Shown: positions 17,684 through 26,318, numbered from the stretch's first letter. The stretch: 40,177 nucleotides of DNA from Lyngbya sp. CCAP 1446/10 (GCF_026130175.1 NZ_JAIGNI010000054.1:1-40177); one strand, 5' to 3'. Notes: generated by a model from the sequence alone, not told the origin. Program-made: numbers and translations.

Positions 17684-19715
17684 CGCCGTACAAATCCTCC
17701 CACAAATTATCAGAAATCGCCGTTTCGATATCCCGCAGCGACACCCCAGCTTTCTGCACCACATCTATGCGGTGGAGAAAATTTTGGAAACTCGCGTGAT
17801 AGATACTGTAATCAGAAGAACTATCGCCGCTGCGCCGCAAAAACTGCTTCCAATCATCCAGAACTTCCTGCACGTCTAAGGCATCTTCCTCAGCAAAATC
17901 CGCCACAATATCGCAGGAAACAGGCTTGCGAACTTTAGTCAACAAATAAATAACCTTCAACTTCCGGCGGCGCAATTCTTTATCCCTAACCGCCATTTCC
18001 ATCCGCGCCCAGTGCTTCTCATAATATCCTTCCAATTCCCTAGGTAAATCTTTCAAACTGACATCGCTATACTTGCCACTGTCGATATCATTCAGCACGT
18101 AGCGGAGGTACATAAAATTATTTTGGCTTTTCTCTGCCACAACTGCCACAAACTTTTCCCGGCTCAAATTTTGACCGTTAATCCAATCCTGAATTGACGA
18201 ACTATTACTCGTGCGTTTTTCAATATAAGCCTTGACATCTTCCAGACTTTCGGCATTATATTGCATCAAATCAAAAACCCGATGATTTGGTAAAGACAGA
18301 GTTTCCGGCCGCTTCGAGACAATAAAATAAACGTTTTCGGGCAAAGAATCCGGCAAATAGAGGACATTGCTACCGCGTCCTTGCAAACTCAAATCCACTT
18401 CATCCAGCGCATCCACCACAAAAATCAACTTTTTACCGTTCAATTTAGCGCTGACTTCCCCCAACAACCGACTTAAAAAATTGCCATCTCTCGTCGCATT
18501 TTCCGGCAATTTTGGATAATCGAGTTTAAAACCTTTAATTAACTGAGTGCAGACATTTTCCAGAAATTGTTCTGGCCGGACAATGCCTTGAGATTGCGAG
18601 TTAAAATGGGCAACGCAGCGGCGCTTCAGCAGCAGCACGCACATCGCCATAATTGAACTTTTCCCGACACCCGGATCTGCTTCTAAAACAAAGTAACCCT
18701 TCGGATTTTCCAGCAAGAAGCGACTCATTGCTTCAAACACAAATTTGCGGCCGGTAAAGTCTTGAACTTTATCATTAATAATCGTCTCGCACTCGTAGGG
18801 AAGTGGCAATCGGGGCGCGGAAGTATCAACTAATCTTTGCAGCAAATCCTGTATTTGCCCTAAATCGGATCGGATGCCAATTTCTATTGATGCCAATTTC
18901 ACCATCACTTGACAAATCTGCTGGTGACTTGCCACAGCCTCTAATTTATCGAGGATTTCGCCATTTTGTAGCCCCAAATCTTTGAGTTCGCCCAAGGCAA
19001 TTTGATGCAGATTCAACACCATCGCCGCAAACTTCTGCCCGCCAGTCTCGGCATCCTGTTTCAGCACTTCCCGAAACGCTTGCGGAAAAATTGTGTGCAG
19101 TTTCTGCGCCACAAGCTGCACGATTTCACCATCGAAGGATTTACACTCACTCGCCGCGAATCTGTTGACAAAAATCCCCCAATCTTCCACAGTCAATCCC
19201 GTAACTTCATCAAAACTATCAGCAGAAAAAATCTTAGTAAGTTGGTCTTCGGAAATCTTTAAAACACTTGACGAATCGGTAACTTCTGTGTTAATATTGA
19301 GCCAATAGGTAATACTTTCTTCGGCTAATTCGTTGAGTGCTTTTTTAGGGTCGGGCAAATGCTTAGATTTGGCAAGTTCTGTTAATTCAGCCGATCGCGC
19401 CACTGACTTGAGAATATAGCCGATCGCCTCACCCGCCGCCCTAGTCAAATCGTGATTGTCGAGGATCTGCTTATTCTTCGCCAAGCGATCGACTATGTGG
19501 TTTCCCACATCATCCGCCATCAGACTCCCAGCTAGATTAGTTGCGATCGTTCCTAAGACAGAAACACCCACAACTGCGATCGGGCCGCCGATCATCGCCG
19601 CTGCCGCTTCCGCCCCCGGCCCACTGAGCACAGTAGAAATAACTTGCCCGACAGTCATCACCGCGCTGCATCCAAGTACCCTAGTTTTAATATTTGCTAA
19701 ATCTATCTGTGGCAT
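17676..19715 (-). CDS. NACHT-type STAND ATPase with hydrophobic N-terminal domain
   Basis: A 679-residue protein. Residues 10-66 are Gly/Ala-rich and hydrophobic, with two segments (about 14-34 and 38-66) that could insert into a membrane. Residues 67-300 are helical. The NTPase core has Walker A ADPGVGKSS (346-354), Walker B LIFVVDALDE (430-439) with the DALDE form typical of NACHT, and a sensor-type SKRPE (467-471). Residues about 590-650 look like the winged-helix domain that normally precedes the repeat domain (ending YHASFQNFLHR). The protein stops there, where single-chain relatives continue into WD40 repeats; those are encoded by the next, overlapping gene. STAND ATPases oligomerise on ligand binding and trigger an effector; here the N-terminal hydrophobic part is the only effector candidate. 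The role may be defence or programmed cell death (inference). Confidence 0.88.
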   Translation of the reverse strand: MPQIDLANIKTRVLGCSAVMTVGQVISTVLSGPGAEAAAAMIGGPIAVVGVSVLGTIATNLAGSLMADDVGNHIVDRLAKNKQILDNHDLTRAAGEAIGYILKSVARSAELTELAKSKHLPDPKKALNELAEESITYWLNINTEVTDSSSVLKISEDQLTKIFSADSFDEVTGLTVEDWGIFVNRFAASECKSFDGEIVQLVAQKLHTIFPQAFREVLKQDAETGGQKFAAMVLNLHQIALGELKDLGLQNGEILDKLEAVASHQQICQVMVKLASIEIGIRSDLGQIQDLLQRLVDTSAPRLPLPYECETIINDKVQDFTGRKFVFEAMSRFLLENPKGYFVLEADPGVGKSSIMAMCVLLLKRRCVAHFNSQSQGIVRPEQFLENVCTQLIKGFKLDYPKLPENATRDGNFLSRLLGEVSAKLNGKKLIFVVDALDEVDLSLQGRGSNVLYLPDSLPENVYFIVSKRPETLSLPNHRVFDLMQYNAESLEDVKAYIEKRTSNSSSIQDWINGQNLSREKFVAVVAEKSQNNFMYLRYVLNDIDSGKYSDVSLKDLPRELEGYYEKHWARMEMAVRDKELRRRKLKVIYLLTKVRKPVSCDIVADFAEEDALDVQEVLDDWKQFLRRSGDSSSDYSIYHASFQNFLHRIDVVQKAGVSLRDIETAISDNLWEDLYGDE

Positions 19716-19869
19716 AAATTAAATATTTTTCTCACTTTGCCGTAGTTTAGCGCGGCGAGAGAATTGCTACAAGGTAGGAGCAATCACGAAATAAATCCCC
19801 CCGTAGGGAAACGGCACTGCTAATATGTGTCAGCTTAAACCTGAAACCGTTGATAAATCTCGCTTTTAT

Positions 19870-20039
19870 CCGAGGCCAGATCCCCCTAAATCCCCCTTAA
19901 GAAGGGGGACTTTGAGACGATTCTTGTCCTCCCATTCTTAAGGCCAGAATCCCCCTTAAATCCCTCCGATAGTCGGGGGACTTCGAGAAGATTCTTGTCC
20001 CCCCCTTCTTAAGGGGGGTTAGGGGGGATCTGGCCTCGG
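19870..20039. repeat. Palindromic repeat family 2, copy B (nested)
   Basis: The outer arms, CCGAGGCCAGATCCCCC (19870-19886) and its complement (20023-20039), are perfect. Inside is a second partial copy with a repeated CTTNGAGANGATTCTTGTCC core, so the element contains an internal duplication. It lies between the NACHT start and the purQ stop and could end the purQ transcript. The rest of 19716-20061 holds no gene that I can see. Confidence 0.9.
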
Positions 20040-20061
20040 CTACAAGCGTAAATTTTACGAA

Positions 20062-20763
20062 CTACAAAACAGCCGCCACAGTAGCCATCAGCAACCCTTG
20101 AAACAATTTCACCCCATCAGTTTCGCCCAACATTGGATCAGAAGCCCTCTCAGGATGCGGCATCATTCCTAACACATTGCCCTGGCGATTACAAATGCCC
20201 GCAATATTATTTAACGAACCGTTGGGATTGCCAGCATCGCTAATTTTGCCCGCCTCTGTGCAGTAGCGAAACAGCACTTGATCGTGTTCTTCTAGCTCTG
20301 CTAAAGTATCGGCATCGGCATAATAGTTGCCTTCCCCGTGGGCGATCGGCAAATCGATGATTTCACCCGAAGTATAAGCGGCAGTCCAAGGAGTATTACC
20401 CCGCTCAACTTTCAAAGAAGCGCGATCGCAAATAAAATTCAATCCCGCATTCCGCACAAGCGCACCGGGCAATAAACCAGCTTCTGTCAACACCTGAAAA
20501 CCGTTGCAGATGCCGAGTACAAGCTTTCCTTTTTTCGCGTGTTCTGCCGTAGCCCGCATCGCCGGAGAAAAACGGGCGATCGCGCCGCACCGCAAATAAT
20601 CTCCGTAACTGAAACCGCCGGGAATTACAATGATGTCAATATCCGAAATATCCGTATCTTCGTGCCAAATCATCCGCGTCGGTTGGTGCAGCAACCCTTG
20701 AGTCACCCACACCACATCGCGATCACAATTTGAACCAGGAAAAACAATAACTCCAAATTTCAT
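20062..20763 (-). CDS. purQ: Phosphoribosylformylglycinamidine synthase subunit PurQ (glutaminase)
   Basis: PurQ removes ammonia from glutamine and passes it to PurL, with PurS as the linking subunit, for the fourth step of purine synthesis (FGAR to FGAM). The 233 residues match small-type PurQ. The class I amidotransferase triad is visible: nucleophile C86 in LGICNGFQ, and H203 and E205 in [11 protein letters not shown]. The N-terminus [12 protein letters not shown] is typical. It lies downstream of purS on the same strand, but 338 bp containing a family-2 palindrome and a heptamer array separate them. The array (20769-20859) ends 6 bases before the ATG, so no normal ribosome-binding site is present. 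PurL is not in the window. Confidence 0.97.
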   Translation of the reverse strand: MKFGVIVFPGSNCDRDVVWVTQGLLHQPTRMIWHEDTDISDIDIIVIPGGFSYGDYLRCGAIARFSPAMRATAEHAKKGKLVLGICNGFQVLTEAGLLPGALVRNAGLNFICDRASLKVERGNTPWTAAYTSGEIIDLPIAHGEGNYYADADTLAELEEHDQVLFRYCTEAGKISDAGNPNGSLNNIAGICNRQGNVLGMMPHPERASDPMLGETDGVKLFQGLLMATVAAVL

Positions 20764-20768
20764 AAGCT

Positions 20769-20859
20769 GAAGGAAGAAGGAAGAAGGAAGAAGGAAGAAG
20801 GAAGAAGGAAGAAGGAAGAAGGAAGAAGGAAGAAGGAAGAGGGAAGAGGGAAGAAGGAA
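20769..20859. repeat. Heptamer array GAAGGAA (13 units) abutting the purQ start
   Basis: Thirteen 7-bp units, two of them GAGGGAA. On the coding (minus) strand of purQ this is a TTCCTTC tract that begins 6 bases before the start codon, exactly where a ribosome-binding site and possibly the promoter would be. Confidence 0.97.
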
Positions 20860-20914
20860 AAGGTGTCAACTTAAGACTGAAATCTTAGGTTTCTCTCGCT
20901 TGTATCAAAGTCTA

Positions 20915-21067
20915 GATCCCCCTAAATCCCCCTTAAGAAGGGGGACTTTGAGTCGTTCTAGTTCTTGTGTTTTTAACGAAGACTTTGAATGCTCTTGTCC
21001 CCGCTTTTTAACAAAGACTTTCAGAACGCTCTTGTCCCCCCCTTCTTAAGGGGGGTTAGGGGGGATC
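20915..21067. repeat. Palindromic repeat family 2, copy C
   Basis: The outer arms, GATCCCCCTAAATCCCCC-like (from 20915) and their complement ending at 21067, match copies A and B. The centre is longer and repeats a GACTTTNANNNNNCTTGTCC-like core three times. It lies between purS and purQ. Confidence 0.9.
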
Positions 21068-21101
21068 TCCGGGTTGAAAAACACCCTAGGGGCGATCGCA
21101 T

Positions 21102-21386
21102 TTATACCCCTGCTGTCTCGACAGGTACAGCAATTGCCGTCAAATCAAAGCGATAATTCTCAATAACTGGATTCGCCAAAAGTTGGTCGCAAACGCGATC
21201 GAGTTGTTCGCGGGCCTCCGATTCGCCCGCAGCAGTCAGCGTCAATTCAATGTACTTCCCGATGCGGACGCCCTCAACATTGTCGTATCCCATGTGTTGC
21301 AAACCAGACTGTACGGCAGTGCCGGCAGGATCTAAAACCGAAGGGCGAAGGGTAACATAGATTTGGGCAAGATATTTCTGAGTCAC
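21102..21386 (-). CDS. purS: Phosphoribosylformylglycinamidine synthase subunit PurS
   Basis: PurS is the small dimeric subunit that bridges PurL and PurQ and helps channel ammonia. The family core KYLAQIYVTLRPSVLDPAG, then GYDNVEGVRIGKYIELTL and VIENYRFDL, is complete. I chose the GTG start at 21386, giving 94 residues starting VTQKYLAQ, because homologues begin a few residues before the first strand. A TTG start at 21413 would add nine unusual residues. No clear ribosome site precedes either. It is the upstream gene of purS-purQ. Confidence 0.93.
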   Translation of the reverse strand: MTQKYLAQIYVTLRPSVLDPAGTAVQSGLQHMGYDNVEGVRIGKYIELTLTAAGESEAREQLDRVCDQLLANPVIENYRFDLTAIAVPVETAGV

Positions 21387-21502
21387 GGGAATGTTGCGGT
21401 AGGTGATGTGCAAGTTAGCGCCATTGTATTCTACAACCAGGTTGCGCGCGATCGACCTTCCACACCAAATCCGGGCTTAAATACGCTCTTATTCCCCAGT
21501 CT

Positions 21503-21544
21503 GCGGAGGCAGACTTCGTATGTGTAGACGCGGTTTCAACCGCC
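21503..21544. repeat. Palindromic repeat family 1, single-arm copy
   Basis: This 42-bp sequence matches the right arm of the element at 15043-15152 (GCGGAGGC ... GGTTTCAACCGCC) with few changes, but the left arm is missing. It lies in the divergent spacer between purS and the zur-like gene, where it may affect promoters. Confidence 0.85.
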
Positions 21545-21640
21545 GAGTCTTCTGTAGACGAGGATTTGGTATGACTCCCCCAAGTGAGATAGCCTAGAAG
21601 CAGGGACAAATGTGATTCCAGCAGATTACACAAAAAAATT

Positions 21641-22033
21641 ATGAGAACCAACCGCACCCGCAGTCAGGAGCGTATTTTAGACTTGCTCAAGACCTTAAAT
21701 CGATCGCTCTCAGCGCAAGATATCTACCTAGAACTGCGTAACAGCGACCAAAGCATGGGCTTAGCAACCGTTTACCGCTCCCTCGACGGTTTAAAGCGAG
21801 AGGGCTTCGTTCACGTCAGAACCCTTGCTAGCGGCGAATCTCTCTACGGTGCCGCCCATCAAGACCAACATCACCTCACTTGTCTCGAATGCGGCGCGTC
21901 CATTACGATCGACGAGTGCCCCGTCCATCACTTAGAAAGCCAACTACAACAATCACATTCTTTCAAAATTTATTATCACACATTGGAATTTTTCGGATTG
22001 TGCGATCGGTGTACTTTGGCTCAAGAATCTTAG
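21641..22033 (+). CDS. zur: Fur-family regulator, Zur/FurB type
   Basis: A 130-residue metalloregulator. The winged helix (about 8-62; RTRSQERILDLLKTLNRSLSAQDIYLELR, then GLATVYRSLDGLKREG) binds DNA. The dimerisation half has two CxxC pairs, C81/C84 (CLECG) and C121/C124 (CDRC), for structural zinc, and His residues in AAHQDQHHLT for the regulatory metal. The phrases CPVHHLESQLQQSHSFKIYYHTLEFFGLC closely resemble cyanobacterial FurB/Zur rather than FurA or PerR, so I favour zinc-responsive repression; the assignment within the Fur family is by recall. It is divergent from purS and convergent with the stomatin gene. A GAAGGAA array begins 1 bp past its stop. Confidence 0.85.
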   Translation: MRTNRTRSQERILDLLKTLNRSLSAQDIYLELRNSDQSMGLATVYRSLDGLKREGFVHVRTLASGESLYGAAHQDQHHLTCLECGASITIDECPVHHLESQLQQSHSFKIYYHTLEFFGLCDRCTLAQES

Positions 22034-22034
22034 G

Positions 22035-22090
22035 GAAGGAAGAAGGAAGAAGGAAGAAGGAAGAAGGAAGAAGGAAGAAGGAAGAAGGAA
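22035..22090. repeat. Heptamer array GAAGGAA (8 units) directly after zur
   Basis: Eight perfect units starting one base after the stop codon. The unit sequence is the same as in the arrays upstream of purQ and chlN. Confidence 0.97.
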
Positions 22091-22111
22091 AAACTTATAT
22101 CGTTCTTACTC

Positions 22112-22217
22112 GGCGATTGAAATCGCTGCTATACAGACGAAACCCGCCTGCGCGGGTTGAATTAATTCTTAGTCCGCGGAGGCGGACATCGTTTGTGTAG
22201 AAGCGATTTCAATCGCC
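22112..22217. repeat. Palindromic repeat family 1, copy B
   Basis: Arms at 22112-22153 and 22176-22217 are inverted repeats. The small terminal palindrome reads GGCGATTGAAATCGC here against GGCGGTTGAAACCGC in copy A, so both sides of each stem have changed together. It lies 41 bp past the stomatin stop in a convergent spacer and may terminate both transcripts. Confidence 0.92.
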
Positions 22218-22257
22218 CTTTCTTGCTTGTATAGGAGCGATTTCGATCGCCCTTTTT

Positions 22258-23226
22258 CTATTTCTTCACCTCATTACTATTACCTTCCCCAACCATCGAT
22301 CGCAATCCTTCCATCGTAGCGGGGATGCTGCGCGGATCCATAAACATCACCTTGCTACTGTCGCTGCTGCCAATTTTTAAGCCCATGTCCAAATAGTTTT
22401 GAGCTAACAAAAACTGTAAAGCTTCCCGCGCATTGGGGTCATTTTGCAGGGTTTTGCCGATAATCTGCAAAGCCTCCGAAGTAGCTTGAGCTTTCAAAAC
22501 TTGACTTTGGCGTTCTGCTTGCGCTTTCAGGACGATCGCCTTTTGTTGAGCTTCCGCCTCCAAAATAGTCGCTTTTTGACGCGCTTCTGCATCCAAAACC
22601 TGTGCTTCCGCCTTACCTTTGGCGCTGTTAACTGCCGACTCCCGTTCGCCCTCCGATGTCAAAATTGCCGCCCGTTTTCGGCGATCGGCTGCCATCTGCA
22701 ATTCCATCGATTCCTGTACAGTTTTAGAAGGGATAATATCGCGCAATTCTACCCGCGTTACTTTCACTCCCCAAGGATCGGTAACAACATCTAAATCTCT
22801 GAGCAAGATTTCATTAATTTGAGAACGAGCCGTAAAAGTTTGTTCGAGATCCAATTGACCCATTTCCGCGCGAATTTGAGTCAGCACCATATTTACCATT
22901 GCTGACTGAAGATTTTCAACTTTGTAACAGGCTTTGTCCAAGTCTACAATCCGCCAGTAAACCACAGCATCAACCGTAAACGAAACGTTATCGCGGGTGA
23001 TACAAGCTTGCGGGGGAACATCTAAGACTTTTTCCCGAATAGTTTGCTCGTAAACTACGCGATCGAGAAACGGCGTCACAAAATTCAAACCTGGTTCGAG
23101 TTTCTTGCCATTATATTTACCTAAAGTCTCCACCAATGCTTGATTTCCCTCATTGATAATCTTGACGGAACCTGCGAGGGCTGAACCGCCTAGTGCTAAA
23201 AACACGAGTAAAAATAATTGTTCCAC
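22258..23226 (-). CDS. SPFH/stomatin-like membrane protein (paraslipin type)
   Basis: A 322-residue band-7 protein. An N-terminal hydrophobic segment (about 2-20) anchors it; the SPFH domain follows (about 22-180; [50 protein letters not shown]). A long Ala/Glu/Gln-rich coiled coil (about 180-255) should drive oligomer formation, and the tail contains [17 protein letters not shown]. Such proteins form large membrane ring assemblies linked to membrane microdomains and proteolysis control; it resembles Slr1128 of Synechocystis. The NfeD-like gene lies 120 bp upstream on the same strand, the classical SPFH-NfeD partnership. Confidence 0.93.
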   Translation of the reverse strand: MEQLFLLVFLALGGSALAGSVKIINEGNQALVETLGKYNGKKLEPGLNFVTPFLDRVVYEQTIREKVLDVPPQACITRDNVSFTVDAVVYWRIVDLDKACYKVENLQSAMVNMVLTQIRAEMGQLDLEQTFTARSQINEILLRDLDVVTDPWGVKVTRVELRDIIPSKTVQESMELQMAADRRKRAAILTSEGERESAVNSAKGKAEAQVLDAEARQKATILEAEAQQKAIVLKAQAERQSQVLKAQATSEALQIIGKTLQNDPNAREALQFLLAQNYLDMGLKIGSSDSSKVMFMDPRSIPATMEGLRSMVGEGNSNEVKK

Positions 23227-23263
23227 AGTTGACTCCTATCAATTTTGACTGTTAAATATTGAT

Positions 23264-23312
23264 TGACTGTTGACTGTTGACTACTGACTAATGACTACTG
23301 ACTAATGACTAA
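23264..23312. repeat. Heptamer array TGACTNN (7 units)
   Basis: Seven 7-bp units: TGACTGT twice, then alternating TGACTAC and TGACTAA. They lie in the spacer between nfeD and the stomatin gene, 38 bp before the stomatin start. Confidence 0.93.
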
Positions 23313-23346
23313 CTACTAATTGTCGGCGATCGATTACGCATTTTGT

Positions 23347-23778
23347 TTAAGAATGCAATAAGTTTTCTGGCAAAACTATCAGAGTAGTGCCTTTCCGTCC
23401 CACAACAATTACGTTTTGGTTGGGGGGGATGGCGGTAGAAGTGTCTTCGCAACGAGCTTGCCAAGAATTCCCCTCATAAATCACTCGACCCGATTCTCCT
23501 GATGGAATTTCTGTTAAAGTTTTTGCTTCCTGAGAATCTGCGATCGCCCTTACCTTACCTTTTGGTATCAACCGCCGGGACAGCAGCACAAAAACTGTCG
23601 AAAATACCATCCACAGGAATATTTGTAAATTAACGTAAGGTAGAACTAAAGAGCATCCAGCTACGGCGAAGGCGCTCAGTCCCATCATAAAAGCGACAAA
23701 AGCAGTCGGGAGAAATAACTCTGCCAAACAGAGCAAAGTCCCAGCTAGCAGCCAAAGGAGCGTGGGAGTCCAGATCAT
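23347..23778 (-). CDS. NfeD-like membrane protein (short form)
   Basis: A 143-residue protein with hydrophobic segments at about 5-22, 24-46 and 48-66, then a soluble C-terminal OB-fold (about 75-140; GESGRVIYEGNSWQARCED and NQNVIVVGRKGTTLIV). This is the NfeD short form, without the ClpP-like protease domain found in long NfeD. NfeD proteins work with SPFH proteins in membrane quality control, and here the stomatin-like gene follows directly. The start at 23778 gives a typical N-terminus (MIWTPTLLWLLAGTLLCLAELFLP). Confidence 0.9.
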   Translation of the reverse strand: MIWTPTLLWLLAGTLLCLAELFLPTAFVAFMMGLSAFAVAGCSLVLPYVNLQIFLWMVFSTVFVLLSRRLIPKGKVRAIADSQEAKTLTEIPSGESGRVIYEGNSWQARCEDTSTAIPPNQNVIVVGRKGTTLIVLPENLLHS

Positions 23779-24115
23779 AAAAAGGAATAGTGATACTATT
23801 TAGATTCTTAGATTTGAAATTTGAGATTTCAGAATTGCCAACAACAGACTCTGCAAGGATTTGCGACTTGCCAGCCCTCAGGAGCGATTGTTCACATCGC
23901 GGTACCAGGTTGAGGCTTCCATTGTACTCAAAGTCAGAGTTTAGTAACTTAGATTACAAATCTAAGCCGATCGAGACTGGCAGCAACTACAATTTCTAGG
24001 GCCCCAAAGGCAGTTAAGAAATTGATAGGGGCTAAAATCAGTTTATTCTCAAGTTCGTGAATTCGAGCCTGGGAATCATATATCTTCAGAATGTTTTTAC
24101 ACAAACTATTTCGAT
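23779..24115. other. Divergent promoter region between nfeD and the PP2C gene
   Basis: This 337-bp spacer separates two divergent genes and should carry both promoters. It contains loose inverted similarity (AGATTTGAAATTTGAGATTT near 23811), and no gene or array. I could not identify convincing -35/-10 boxes. Confidence 0.4.
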
Positions 24116-26293
24116 ATGATCAGTAGTTTCTCACAACCCATTTATTGCGCGAATCTGAGCTGTCCCGATCCCGGCAATACCTTTGGCCGCCAGCAGTGTG
24201 CAGCTTGCGAAACCAATTTAATTTATCGATATTTGTGGGCGGTTGGCCCAGCAGTCGAGGAAGTGCCCGCTGGTAGGGTAATCGCCGATCGATATTTGGT
24301 CATTGCACCCCAAATCTGGCTCGACAGCCGTCCATCTCTCACTCCAAGCGTTCCAGAACAACTGCCGGATACCATTATGCCTTACCTGCATTTGTATCCC
24401 CAACGGCTGCATACGCCCGAAGTATACGGTTTTTGTGACCTGGGGGAAGCAGCGGAAGCGACAGAAGTGCTGTTGTTGGAAAATGTGCCAGTCAATAATT
24501 TCGGTAGCCTGTATCCTTCTATTCTACAAGCTTGGTCTCAGACAAGTGCCACGCGCCAAGTTTACTGGCTGTGGCAAATGCTCCAACTGTGGGAGCCCCT
24601 GTCGGAACAAGGAGTCGCTGCGAGTTTGCTGGTACCGGAAAATTTGCGGGTGGAAGGTTGGCGGGTTCGTCTGCTGGAACTACATCGGGGTAATTTTGTA
24701 CCGACGCTGAAGGATTTGGGAGATGTGTGGTCGGGTTTGGTGGAATCAGCCCAGCCCGATATACAGTCGAAACTCGGCGAGATTTGTCTGTTTATGCGCC
24801 GCCGCAGCATGAATTTAGATGCGATCGCCCTGGAACTCAACGATTTACTATTAGAACAAGCTGCTAAATTGCCTCTGCATTTAGAAGTAGTCGGCATCAC
24901 CGATACCGGGCCACAGCGCTCCCAAAATGAAGATAGTTGCTATCCAACTGCTGCTGATTTTCAATCCCTCAAAAGTGCCGGAAACGACAAACTAATTCCT
25001 TACTTGACAATGGTTTGCGACGGGGTTGGAGGCCACGAAGGAGGAGAAGTTGCCAGTCAATTAGCCGTGCAGTCACTGAAAGCTTTAATCCAAAATTTGC
25101 TCTCCGAAATCGCCGAACAAGAAGAGTTGATGGCACCAGTAATGGTCATCAAGCAACTCGAAGAAATAGTGAAAGTTGTCAATAACGTGATTTCCGCTCA
25201 AAATAACGAGCAGGGAAAAGAGTTGCGTCAGCGCATGGGCACCACTTTGGTGATGGCCCTCCAATTGCCTCAAAAAGTGAAAGTTTCCGAGGATGTACCG
25301 TCGAATAACAGTCACGAACTTTATTTGGTAAATGTTGGAGACAGCCGCGCCTATTGGATTGGCAAAAATTACTGTCAGCGGCTGACTGTCGATGACGATG
25401 TAGCGTCCAGGGAAGTGCACCTAGGACACAGTTTATCCTGGGAGACTCAATTGCGATCGGACGCAGGAGCCCTGACTCAAGCTTTGGGCACGCGCGACGG
25501 CGATTTTCTGCGCCCGACGATTCAGCGATTTATTGTCGAAGAAGAAGGCTTGCTGCTGCTGTGTTCCGACGGTTTGAGCGATAACGACTGGGTAGAGCAA
25601 TCTTGGCAGAATTACGGCCCAGAGGTACTTGAGGGCAAAATGTCCTTGGAAGCCGCTGCTGAGTCTTGGATTCGCCTCGCCAACGAGAAAAACGGTTACG
25701 ACAACACCTCTGTAGTGATGACTTACTGTCGGATGTCGCCGGAGAGACTGGTACTGTTCGATACGGCGTCGTCGCTTCCAGCATCACAGTCGGTACCCGA
25801 CAGTAAGTCACCGTCGGTGTCGCTACCGATGTCACCCTCAGTATCAGGCTCGGTATCCCTCCAAAAGACAGGGAGAATGCCAGAATCTCAGCTTTCTGAA
25901 TCGTCCAAACAGTTGCTGTACCCCGAAACAGCCCCCGCCCCGGAACCAGTTCAAAAACAGAAACCCAACCGTTTGGGGCCACTGCTGGGACTGTTGGCGC
26001 TGATGCTAGCCTTCGCGGGTTTAGGTTTGTGGGTGCGCAGCCTCCAAAACCCTCAGCCTGATCCCGAACAACTGCCGCCACCCCCGGAAACTACCGCCCC
26101 AACTCCTGCGGAGATTCCCTCGCCCGGTGCGGAGATTCCCTCGCCCGGTGCGGATATTCCCTCCCCCGGTGCCGAGAGTCCCTCGCCTTCGGCAGAATCG
26201 AGTCCTGCGGAGATTCCCGCGCCGCCCCCAGAATCGAGTCCTGCGGAGATTCCCTCGCCAGGGGCGGAGATTCCGTCACCATCACCGCAGTAA
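24116..26293 (+). CDS. Membrane-anchored PP2C-type protein phosphatase with N-terminal zinc ribbon
   Basis: A 725-residue protein. A zinc ribbon lies at 11-31 (C11-x4-C16-x11-C28-x2-C31). Residues about 52-245 resemble a degenerate Ser/Thr kinase fold (VIADRYLVIAPQIWLD, then PEVYGFCDLG and a C-lobe-like helical part) without the HRD or DFG motifs. The PP2C domain (about 257-537) has the metal residues in QNEDS, VCDGVGGHEGG (D302), CSDGLSD (D485) and GYDNTS (D529), so it should remove phosphate from Ser/Thr. A low-complexity Ser/Pro linker leads to one membrane helix (about 620-640) and a Pro-rich tail with repeated EIPSPGA motifs, probably outside the cytoplasm. It faces potA convergently with 25 bp between stops. 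It may counteract Ser/Thr kinases such as the one at 33949-40053, though nothing here proves it. Confidence 0.9.
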   Translation: MISSFSQPIYCANLSCPDPGNTFGRQQCAACETNLIYRYLWAVGPAVEEVPAGRVIADRYLVIAPQIWLDSRPSLTPSVPEQLPDTIMPYLHLYPQRLHTPEVYGFCDLGEAAEATEVLLLENVPVNNFGSLYPSILQAWSQTSATRQVYWLWQMLQLWEPLSEQGVAASLLVPENLRVEGWRVRLLELHRGNFVPTLKDLGDVWSGLVESAQPDIQSKLGEICLFMRRRSMNLDAIALELNDLLLEQAAKLPLHLEVVGITDTGPQRSQNEDSCYPTAADFQSLKSAGNDKLIPYLTMVCDGVGGHEGGEVASQLAVQSLKALIQNLLSEIAEQEELMAPVMVIKQLEEIVKVVNNVISAQNNEQGKELRQRMGTTLVMALQLPQKVKVSEDVPSNNSHELYLVNVGDSRAYWIGKNYCQRLTVDDDVASREVHLGHSLSWETQLRSDAGALTQALGTRDGDFLRPTIQRFIVEEEGLLLLCSDGLSDNDWVEQSWQNYGPEVLEGKMSLEAAAESWIRLANEKNGYDNTSVVMTYCRMSPERLVLFDTASSLPASQSVPDSKSPSVSLPMSPSVSGSVSLQKTGRMPESQLSESSKQLLYPETAPAPEPVQKQKPNRLGPLLGLLALMLAFAGLGLWVRSLQNPQPDPEQLPPPPETTAPTPAEIPSPGAEIPSPGADIPSPGAESPSPSAESSPAEIPAPPPESSPAEIPSPGAEIPSPSPQ

Positions 26294-26318
26294 GGGAGAG
26301 CGAATTCAGCAGGACGTT

